Shown here one piece after another: positions 53,758 to 63,546 of a DNA stretch of 64,000 nt. The notes beneath the pieces were generated by a model. That model searched no databases. It saw only the letters and a list, made by a program, of their open reading frames with translations, and was not told where the DNA came from. The number at the start of each line of letters is the position of its first letter. The stretch's first letter is position 1. The stretch is from Henricia sp. BOLD:AAB3569. Its lineage: Eukaryota > Echinodermata > Asteroidea > Spinulosida > Echinasteridae. A program made the translations under genes and the position numbers. The stretch is from assembly GCA_037783545.1 (NCBI GenBank), contig JBBELK010001254.1, positions 1 through 64,000 of the forward strand, read 5' to 3'.

Positions 53758-54862
53758 ATATTCCGCACTTGTCATGCAAAATTGACAGATTTTCGCTGGG
53801 AAATGACGGAGAAATTTCAGAGTTTAGGGAAAACGGAGATCGGCTGCGTGGTTATTCCCCTAACCGTGGCTGTTGGGACACCCTGCGCATGCTCCGCGCT
53901 GGTGTACATTTGTACGGCCGTTGACTCACCCCAGATTGTGACGGGAATTAGGTCAAAGTGTGTCCCAAATGCCGGCAAATTTGGAAATCAAGGAATTTTC
54001 CAACCAACTTCAAATTTTGCATGCTCCAAACTGTATATATTCCGCACTTGTCATGCAAAATTGACAGATTTTCGCTGGGAAATGACGGAGAAATTTCAGA
54101 GTTTAGGGAAAACGGAGCTCGGCTGCGTGGTTATTCCCCTAACCGTGGCTGTTGGGACACCCTGCGCCGCGCTGGTGTACATTTCTACGGCCGTTGACTC
54201 ACCCCAGATTGTGACGGGAATTAGGTCAAAGTGTGTCCCAAATGCCGGCAAATTTGGAAATCAAGGAATTTTCCAACCAACTTCAAATTTTGCATGCTCC
54301 AAACTGTATATATTCCGCACTTGTCACGCAAAATTGACAGATTTTCGCTGGGAAATGACGGAGAAATTTCAGAGTTTAGGGAAAACGGAGCTCGGCTGCG
54401 TGGTTATTCCCCTAACCGTGGCTGTTGGGACACCCTGCGCCGCGCTGGTGTTCATTTGTACGGCCGTTGACTCACCCCAGATTGTGACGGGAATTAGGTC
54501 AAAGTGTGTCCCAAATGCCGGCAAATTTGGAAATCAAGGAATTTTCCAACCAACTTCAAATTTTGCATGCTCCAAACTGTATATATTCCGCACTTGTCAT
54601 GCAAAATTGACAGATTTTCGCTGGGAAATGACGGAGAAATTTCAGAGTTTAGGGAAAACGGAGCTCGGCTGCGTGGTTATTCCCCTAACCGTGGCTGTTG
54701 GGACACCCTGCGCCGCGCTGGTGTACATTTCTACGGCCGTTGACTCACCCCAGATTGTGACGGGAATTAGGTCAAAGTGTGTCCCAAATGCCCGCAAATT
54801 TGGAAATCAAGGAATTTTCCAACCAACTTCACATTTTGCATGCTCCAAACTGTATATATTCC
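53758..54862 (+). repeat. Satellite array between LINE copies 2 and 3
   Basis: Half-monomer, three whole monomers (53958, 54231, 54504) and the left part of the next split monomer. The distance between LINE copies shortens from 2,098 to 1,538 bp, that is, by two monomers. Confidence 0.95.
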
Positions 54863-55295
54863 ATTCAATTTCAATGGGTATGAGGACAGCCTTCATATTT
54901 GTAAACTAGAATCCCTGGCCGATAGGAGATTAAGCCATTGCATTAAATTTGCCAAAACACTTGGTAAAAACATTCGCACTTCTTCCTTGTTGCCTCCAAC
55001 CAGATTTGAGAACCATGGAAGACGTCTTAGAAACAGTCACACAATTTCTCAGCTTTCTGTCAGAACCACACGGTTTAAGAAAAGTCCCATTCCCTTTTTT
55101 ATTGATATTCTGAATAAGTAAATTTCAGCACTTTTCAACTTTGAATAGGGATTACCCTTGTCAGGTTATTATTATTATGTTAGGATGTGATGTGGTTATA
55201 TGGTGTCTTATCTTCTGATGTATTATTTCTGTAACATACATGTAATTTGGTCGTTTGGCCACGAGGTGTATGAAATAAAATACCAATACTAAAAA
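54863..55295 (+). mobile_element. LINE 3' fragment, copy 3
   Basis: Differs from copy 1 at three visible bases: C for A at 55136 (shared with copy 5), GGTCG for GGCCG in the 3' UTR (private), and ACTAAAAAA at the end (shared with copies 4 and 5). AATAAA at 55274-55279. Same junctions and target-site duplication. Confidence 0.87.
54864..55121 (+). pseudogene. LINE reverse-transcriptase C-terminal remnant, copy 3
   Basis: Same 85 residues as copy 1. The upstream half-monomer has ATGCCCGCAAA and TTCACATTTTG, one base closer to the ordinary monomer than that before copies 1 and 2. Confidence 0.8.
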
Positions 55296-56134
55296 ATATT
55301 CCGCACTTGTCATGCAAAATTGACAGATTTTCGCTGGGAAATGACGGAGAAATTTCAGAGTTTAGGGAAAACGGAGATCGGCTGCGTGGTTATTCCCCTA
55401 ACCGTGGCTGTTGGGACACCCTGCGCATGCGCCGCGTTGGTGTACATTTGTACGGCCGTTGACTCACCCCAGATTGTGACGGGAATTAGGTCAAAGTGTG
55501 TCCCAAATGCCGGCAAATTTGGAAATCAAGGAATTTTCCAACTAACTTCAAATTTTGCATGCTCCAAACTGTATATATTCCGCACTTGTCATGCAAAATT
55601 GAAAGATTTTCGCTGGGAAATGACGGAGAAATTTCAGAGATTAGGGAAAACGGAGATCGGCTGCGTGGTTATTCCCCTAACCGTGGCTGTTGGGACACCC
55701 TGCGCATGCGCCGCGCTGGTGTACATTTCTACGGCCGTTGACTCACCCGAGATTGTGACGGGAATTAGGTCAAAGTGTGTCCCAAATGCCGGCAAATTTG
55801 GAAATCAAGGAATTTTCCAACCAACTTCAAATTTTGCATGCTCCAAACTGTATATATTCCGCACTTGTCATGCAAAATTGACAGATTTTCGCTGGGAAAT
55901 GACGGAGAAATTTCAGAGTTTAGGGAAAACGGAGCTCGGCTGCGTGGTTATTCCCCTAACCGTGGCTGTTGGGACACCCTGCGCATGCGCTGGTGTACAT
56001 TTCTACGGCCGTTGACTCACCCCAGATTGTGACGGGAATTAGGTCAAAGTGTGTCCCAAATGCCGGCAAATTTTGAAATCAAGGAATTGTCCAACCAACT
56101 TCAAATTTTGCATGCTCCAAACTGTATATATTCC
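55296..56134 (+). repeat. Satellite array between LINE copies 3 and 4
   Basis: Half-monomer, two whole monomers (55496, 55775) and the left part of the split monomer at 56049. The monomer at 55496 repeats GAGATCGG, otherwise seen mainly just after the LINE, so it may derive from a half-monomer of that type rebuilt without the LINE. Confidence 0.94.
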
Positions 56135-56567
56135 ATTCAATTTCAATGGGTATGAGGACTGCCTTCATATTTGTAAACTAGAATCCCTGGCCGATAGGAG
56201 ATTAAGCCATTGCATTAAATTTGCCAAAACACTTGGTAAAAACATTCGCACTTCTTCCTTGTTGCCTCCAACCAGATTTGAGAACCATGGAAGACGTCTT
56301 AGAAACAGTCACACAATTTCTCAGCTTTCTGTCAGAACCACACGGTTTAAGAAAAGTCCCATTCCCTTTTTTATTGATATTCTGAATAAGTAAATTTCAG
56401 CACTTTTAAACTTTGAATAGGGATTACCCTTGTCAGGTTATTATTATTATGTTATGATGTGATGTGGTTATATGGTGTCTTATCTTCTGATGTATTATTT
56501 CTGTAACATACATGTAATTTGGCCGTTTGGCCACGAGGTGTATGAAATAAAATACCAATACTAAAAA
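56135..56567 (+). mobile_element. LINE 3' fragment, copy 4
   Basis: Two private changes: GGACTGCC near the left end and GTTATGATG in the 3' UTR. Its end (ACTAAAAAA) groups with copies 3 and 5, but base 56408 is A as in copies 1 and 2. The satellite to its left differs in kind from that of all the other copies. AATAAA at 56546-56551. Confidence 0.87.
56136..56393 (+). pseudogene. LINE reverse-transcriptase C-terminal remnant, copy 4
   Basis: 85 residues with one replacement (GYEDCLHICK instead of GYEDSLHICK). Same stop as the other copies and no catalytic motifs. Confidence 0.8.
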
Positions 56568-57127
56568 ATATTCCGCACTTGTCATGCAAAATTGACAGAT
56601 TTTCGCTGGGAAATGACGGAGAAATTTCAGAGTTTAGGGAAAACGGAGATCGGCTGCGTGGTTATTCCCCTAACCGTGGCTGTTGGGACACCCTGCGCAT
56701 GCGCCGCGCTGGTGTACATTTCTACGGCCGTTGACTCACCCCAGATTGTGACGGGAATTAGGTCAAAGTGTGTCCCAAATGCCGGCAAATTTGGAAATCA
56801 AGGAATTTTCCAACCAACTTCAAATTTTTGCATGCTCCAAACTGTATATATTCCGCACTTGTCATGCAAAATTGACAGATTTTCGCTGGGAAATGACGGA
56901 GAAATTTCAGAGTTTAGGGAAAACGGAGCTCGGCTGCGTGGTTATTCCCCTAACCGTGGCTGTTGGGACACCCTGCGCCGCGCTGGTGTACATTTGTACG
57001 GCCGTTGACTCACCCCAGATTGTGACGGGAATTAGGTCAAAGTGTGTCCCAAATGCCCGCAAATTTGGAAATCAAGGAATTTTCCAACCAACTTCACATT
57101 TTGCATGCTCCAAACTGTATATATTCC
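56568..57127 (+). repeat. Satellite array between LINE copies 4 and 5
   Basis: The shortest spacing: half-monomer, one whole monomer (56768, with one extra T near 56826) and the left part of the split monomer at 57042. LINE copies 4 and 5 are only 993 bp apart. Confidence 0.94.
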
Positions 57128-57560
57128 ATTCAATTTCAATGGGTATGAGGACAGCCTTCATATTTGTAAACTAGAATCCCTGGCCGATAGGAGATTAAGC
57201 CATTGCATTAAATTTGCCAAAACACTTGGTAAAAACATTCGCACTTCTTCCTTGTTGCCTCCAACCAGATTTGAGAACCATGGAAGACGTCTTAGAAACA
57301 GTCACACAATTTCTCAGCTTTCTGTCAGAACCACACGGTTTAAGAAAAGTCCCATTCCCTTTTTTATTGATATTCTGAATAAGTAAATTTCAGCACTTTT
57401 CAACTTTGAATAGGGATTACCCTTGTCAGGTTATTATTATTATGTTAGGATGTGATGTGGTTATATGGTGTCTTATCTTCTGATGTATTATTTCTGTAAC
57501 ATACATGTAATTTGGCCGTTTGGCCACGAGGTGTATGAAATAAAATACCAATACTAAAAA
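57128..57560 (+). mobile_element. LINE 3' fragment, copy 5
   Basis: Matches copy 3 except for that copy's private 3' UTR change. It has C at 57401 and ends ACTAAAAAA. AATAAA at 57539-57544. It is the last LINE copy in the window; plain satellite follows to the end. Confidence 0.88.
57129..57386 (+). pseudogene. LINE reverse-transcriptase C-terminal remnant, copy 5
   Basis: Same 85-residue remnant and stop. Upstream marks ATGCCCGCAAA and TTCACATTTTG agree with copy 3. Confidence 0.8.
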
Positions 57561-60500
57561 ATATTCCGCACTTGTCATGCAAAATTGACAGATTTTCGCT
57601 GGGAAATGACGGAGAAATTTCAGAGTTTAGGGAAAACGGAGATCGGCTGCGTGGTTATTCCCCTAACCGTGGCTGTTGGGACACCCTGCGCATGCGCCGC
57701 GCTGGTGTACATTTGTACGGCCGTTGACTCACCCCAGATTGTGACGGGAATTAGGTCAAAGTGTGTCCCAAATGCCGGCAAATTTGGAAATCAAGGAATT
57801 TTCCAACCAACTTCAAATTTTGCATGCTCCAAACTGTATATATTCCGCACTTGTCATGCAAAATTGACAGATTTTCGCTGGGAAATGACGGAGAAATTTC
57901 AGAGTTTAGGGAAAACGGAGCTCGGCTGCGTGGTTATTCCCCTAACCGTGGCTGTTGGGACACCCTGCGCCGCACTGGTGTACATTTGTACGGCCGTTGA
58001 CTCAACCCAGATTGTGACGGGAATTAGGTCAAAGTGTGTCCCAAATGCCGGCAAATTTGGAAATCAAGGAATTTTCCAACCAACTTCAAATTTTGCATGC
58101 TCCAAACTGTATATATTCCGCACTTGTCATGCAAAATTGACAGATTTTCGCTGGGAAATGACGGAGAAATTTCAGAGTTTAGGGAAAACGGAGCTCGGCT
58201 GCGTGGTTATTCCCCTAACCGTGGCTGTTGGGACACCCTGCGCCGCGCTGGTGTACATTTGTACGGCCGTTGACTCAACCCAGATTGTGACGGGATTTAG
58301 GTCAAAGTGTGTCCCAAATGCCGGCAAATTTGGAAATCAAGGAATTTTCCAACCAACTTCAAATTTTGCATGCTCCAAACTGTATATATTCCGCACTTGT
58401 CATGCAAAATTGACAGATTTTCGCTGGGAAATTACGGAGAAATTTCAGAGTTTAGGGAAAACGGAGCTCGGCTGCGTGGTTATTCCCCTAACCGTGGCTG
58501 TTGGGACACCCTGCGCATGCGCCTCGCTGGTGTACATTTGTACGGCCGTTGACTCACCCCAGATTGTGACGGGAATTAGGTCAAAGTGTGTCCCAAATGC
58601 TGGCAAATTTGGAAATCAAGGAATTTTCCAACCAACTTCAAATTGTGCATGCTCCAAACTGTATATATTCCGCACTTGTCATGCAAAATTGACAGATTTT
58701 CGCTGGGAAATGACGGAGAAATTTCAGAGTTTAGGGAAAACGGAGCTCGGCTGCGTGGTTATTCCCCTAACCGTGGCTGTTGGGACACCCTGCGCCGCGC
58801 TGGTGTACATTTGTACGGCCGTTGACTCACCCCAGATTGTGACGGGAATTAGGTCAAAGTGTGTCCCAAATGCCGGCAAATTTGGAAATCAAGGAATTTT
58901 CCAACCAACTTCAAATTTTGCATGCTCCAAACTGTATATATTCCGCACTTGTCATGCAAAATTGACAGATTTTCGCTGGGAAATGACGGAGAAATTTCAG
59001 AGTTTAGGGAAAACGGAGCTCGGCTGCGTGGTTATTCCCCTAACCGTGGCTGTTGGGACACCCTGCGCCGCGCTGGTGTACATTTGTACGGCCGTTGACT
59101 CACCCCAGATTGTGACGGGAATTAGGTCAAAGTGTGTCCCAAATGCCGGCAAATTTGGAAATCAAGGAATTTTCCAACCAACTTCAAATTTTGCATGCTC
59201 CAAACTGTATATATTCCGCACTTGTCATGCAAAATTGACAGATTTCCGCTGGGAAATGACGGAGAAATTTCAGAGTTTAGGGAAAACGGAGCTCGGCTGC
59301 GTGGTTATTCCCCTAACCGTGGCTGTTGGGACACCCTGCGCATGCGCCGCGCTGGTGTACATTTGTACGGCCGTTGACTCACCCCAGATTGTGACGGGAA
59401 TTAGGTCAAAGTGTGTCCCAAATGCCGGCAAATTTGGAAATCAAGAAATTTTCCAACCAACTTCAAATTTTGCATGCTCCAAACTGTATATATTCCGCAC
59501 TTGTCATGCAAAATTGACAGATTTTCGCTGGGAAATGACGGAGAAATTTCAGAGTTTAGGGAAAACGGAGCTCGGCTGCGTGGTTATTCCCCTAACCGTG
59601 GCTGTTGGGACACCCTGCGCCGCGCTGGTGTACATTTGTACGGCCGTTGACTCACCCCAGATTGTGACGGGAATTAGGTCAAAGTGTGTCCCAAATGCCG
59701 GCAAATTTGGAAATCAAGGAATTTTCCAACCAACTTCAAATTTTGCATGCTCCAAACTGTATATATTCCGCACTTGTCATGCAAAATTGACAGATTTTCG
59801 CTGGGAAATGACGGAGAAATTTCAGAGTTTAGGGAAAACGGAGCTCGGCTGCGTGGTTATTCCCCTAACCGTGGCTGTTGGGACACCCTGCGCATGCGCC
59901 TCGCTGGTGTACATTTGTACGGCCGTTGACTCACCCCAGATTGTGACGGGAATTAGGTCAAAGTGTGTCCCAAATGCTGGCAAATTTGGAAATCAAGGAA
60001 TTTTCCAACCAACTTCAAATTGTGCATGCTCCAAACTGTATATATTCCGCACTTGTCATGCAAAATTGACAGATTTTCGCTGGGAAATGACGGAGAAATT
60101 TCAGAGTTTAGGGAAAACGGAGCTCGGCTGCGTGGTTATTCCCCTAACCGTGGCTGTTGGGACACCCTGCGCCGCGCTGGTGTACATTTGTACGGCCGTT
60201 GACTCATCCCAGATTGTGACGGGAATTAGGTCAAAGTGTGTCCCAAATGCCGGCAAATTTGGAAATCAAGGAATTTTCCAACCAACTTCAAATTTTGCAT
60301 GCTCCAAACTGTATATATTCCGCACTTGTCATGCAAAATTGACAGATTTTCGCTGGGAAATGACGGAGAAATTTCAGAGTTTAGGGAAAACGGAGCTCGG
60401 CTGCGTGGTTATTCCCCTAACCGTGGCTGTTGGGACACCCTGCGCATGCGCCGCGCTGGTGTACATTTGTACGGCCGTTGACTCACCCCAGATTGTGACG

Positions 60501-62169
60501 GGAATTAGGTCAAAGTGTGTCCCAAATGCCGGCAAATTTGGAAATCAAGGAATTTTCCAACCAACTTCAAATTTTGCATGCTCCAAACTGTATATATTCC
60601 GCACTTGTCATGCAAAATTGACAGATTTTCGCTGAGAAATGACGGAGAAATTTCAGAGTTTAGGGAAAACGGAGCTCGGCTGCGTGGTTATTCCCCTAAC
60701 CGTGGCTGTTGGGACACCCTGCGCATGCGCCGCGCTGGTGTACATTTGTACGGCCGTTGACTCACCCCAGATTGTGACGGGAATTAGGTCAAAGTGTGTC
60801 CCAAATGCCGGCAAATTTGGAAATCAAGAAATTTTCCAACCAACTTCAAATTTTGCATGCTCCAAACTGTATATATTCCGCACTTGTCATGCAAAATTGA
60901 CAGGTTTCGCTGGGAAATGACGGAGAAATTTCAGAGTTTAGGGAAAACGGAGCTCGGCTGCGTGGTTATTCCCCTAACCGTGGCTGTTGGGACACCCTGC
61001 GCATGCGCCGCGCTGGTGTACATTTGTACGGCCGTTGACTCACCCCAGATTGTGACGGGAATTAGGTCAAAGTGTGTCCCAAATGCCGGCAAATTTGGAA
61101 ATCAAGAAATTTTCCAACCAACTTCAAATTTTGCATGCTCCAAACTGTATATATTCCGCACTTGTCATGCAAAATTGACAGATTTTCGCTGGGAAATGAC
61201 GGAGAAATTTCAGAGTTTAGGGAAAACGGAGCTCGGCTGCGTGGTTATTCCCCTAACCGTGGCTGTTGGGACACCCTGCGCCGCGCTGGTGTACATTTGT
61301 ACGGCCGTTGACTCACCCCAGATTGTGACGGGAATTAGGTCAAAGTGTGTCCCAAATGCTGGCAAATTTGGAAATCAAGGAATTTTCCAACCAACTTCAA
61401 ATTGTGCATGCTCCAAACTGTATATATTCCGCACTTGTCATGCAAAATTGACAGATTTTCGCTGGGAAATGACGGAGAAATTTCAGAGTTTAGGGAAAAC
61501 GGAGCTCGGCTGCGTGGTTATTCCCCTAACCGTGGCTGTTGGGACACCCTGCGCCGCGCTGGTGTACATTTGTACGGCCGTTGACTCATCCCAGATTGTG
61601 ACGGGAATTAGGTCAAAGTGTGTCCCAAATGCCGGCAAATTTGGAAATCAAGGAATTTTCCAACCAACTTCAAATTTTGCATGCTCCAAACTGTATATAT
61701 TCCGCACTTGTCATGCAAAATTGACAGATTTTCGCTGGGAAATGACGGAGAAATTTCAGAGTTTAGGGAAAACGGAGCTCGGCTGCGTGGTTATTCCCCT
61801 AACCGTGGCTGTTGGGACACCCTGCGCCGCGCTGGTGTACATTTGTACGGCCGTTGACTCACCCCAGATTGTGACGGGAATTAGGTCAAAGTGTGTCCCA
61901 AATGCCGGCAAATTTGGAAATCAAGGAATTTTCCAACCAACTTCAAATTTTGCATGCTCCAAACTGTATATATTCCGCACTTGTCATGCAAAATTGACAG
62001 ATTTTCGCTGGGAAATGACGGAGAAATTTCAGAGTTTAGGGAAAACGGAGCTCGGCTGCGTGGTTATTCCCCTAACCGTGGCTGTTGGGACACCCTGCGC
62101 ATGCGCCGCGCTGGTGTACATTTGTACGGCCGTTGACTCACCCCAGATTGTGACGGGAATTAGGTCAAA

Positions 62170-62448
62170 GTGTGTCCCAAATGCCGGCAAATTTGGAAAT
62201 CAAGGAATTTTCCAACCAACTTCAAATTTTGCATGCTCCAAACTGTATATATTCCGCACTTGTCATGCAAAATTGACAGATTTTCGCTGGGAAATGACGG
62301 AGAAATTTCAGAGTTTAGGGAAAACGGAGCTCGGCTGCGTGGTTATTCCCCTAACCGTGGCTGTTGGGACACCCTGCGCATGCGCCGCGCTGGTGTACAT
62401 TTGTACGGCCGTTGACTCACCCCAGATTGTGACGGGAATTAGGTCAAA
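62170..62448 (+). repeat. Representative 279 bp monomer
   Basis: The longest common class. Its tract TGCGCATGCGCCGCGC starts at 62375, and the first 11 bases alternate strictly between pyrimidine and purine. Removing six bases (ATGCGC) gives the 273 bp class. Removing five (CCGCG or an equivalent register) gives the 274 bp class. Both changes are flanked by GCGC, so slippage or microhomology deletion from this longer form is the simplest reading. Confidence 0.92.
62375..62390 (+). other. Alternating GC tract, the monomer length hotspot (example)
   Basis: TGCGCATGCGCCGCGC, present in every 279 bp monomer. It includes the 10-base palindrome GCGCATGCGC and an 11-base alternating pyrimidine-purine run, a sequence type known to favour left-handed Z-DNA. 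The regular length differences between monomers fall here. Structure in the cell is not shown by the sequence. Confidence 0.7.
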
Positions 62449-63546
62449 GTGTGTCCCAAATGCCGGCAAATTTGGAAATCAAGGAATTTTCCAACCAACT
62501 TCAAATGTTGCATGCTCCAAACTGTATATATTCCGCACTTGTCATGCAAAACTGACAGATTTTCGCTGGGAAATGACGGAGAAATTTCAGAGTTTAGGGA
62601 AAACGGAGCTCGGCTGCGTGGTTATTCCCCTAACCGTGGCTGTTGGGACACCCTGCGCCGCGCTGGTGTACATTTGTACGGCCGTTGACTCACCCCAGAT
62701 TGTGACGGGAATTAGGTCAAAGTGTGTCCCAAATGCCGGCAAATTTGGAAATCAAGGAATTTTCCAACCAACTTCAAATTTTGCATGCTCCAAACTGTAT
62801 ATATTCCGCACTTGTCATGCAAAATTGACAGATTTTCGCTGGGAAATGACGGAGAAATTTCAGAGTTTAGGGAAAACGGAGCTCGGCTGCGTGGTTATTC
62901 CCCTAACCGTGGCTGTTGGGACACCCTGCGCCGCGCTGGTGTACATTTGTACGGCCGTTGACTCACCCCCGATTGTGACGGGAATTAGGTCAAAGTGTGT
63001 CCCAAATGCCGGCAAATTTGGAAATCAAGGAATTTTCCAACCAATTTCAAATTGTGCATGCTCCAAACTGTATATATTCCGCACTTGTCATGCAAAATTG
63101 ACAGATTTTCGCTGGGAAATGACGGAGAAATTTCAGAGTTTAGGGAAAACGGAGCTCGGCTGCGTGGTTATTCCCCTAACCGTGGCTGTTGGGACACCCT
63201 GCGCATGCGCCTCGCTGGTGTACATTTGTACGGCCGTTGACTCACCCCAGATTGTGACGGGAATTAGGTCAAAGTGTGTCCCAAATGCTGGCAAATTTGG
63301 AAATCAAGGAATTTTCCAACCAACTTCAAATTGTGCATGCTCCAAACTGTATATATTCCGCACTTGTCATGCAAAATTGACAGATTTTCGCTGGGAAATG
63401 ACGGAGAAATTTCAGAGTTTAGGGAAAACGGAGCTCGGCTGCGTGGTTATTCCCCTAACCGTGGCTGTTGGGACACCCTGCGCCGCGCTGGTGTACATTT
63501 GTACGGCCGTTGACTCACCCCAGATTGTGACGGGAATTAGGTCAAA

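Larger units (their letters stand above)
52686..54783 (+). repeat. LINE-bearing higher-order unit of 2,098 bp, copy 2
   Basis: Tandem partner of 50588-52685 at an exact 2,098 bp offset through the LINE. Small differences show it is a separate copy: the monomer at 53958 has CAGAGTTTAGG where 51860 has CAGAGATTAGG, and 52133 has one extra T that 54231 lacks. The match fades after about 54503. Confidence 0.88.

Noticed and set aside
51227-57560. Five independent LINE insertions
   Set aside because: Identical truncation point, target site and duplication, and near-identical sequence, require one insertion followed by duplication.
57585-60635. A giant repeat-protein gene of about 1,016 residues, and similar long frames at 40050, 43347, 45207 and 48209
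   Set aside because: The frame follows only from monomer lengths divisible by three and the absence of a stop. Variants mostly alter residues, frame-shifting 274 bp monomers and a TGA variant are amplified freely, and there is no gene context. Not listed as a gene.
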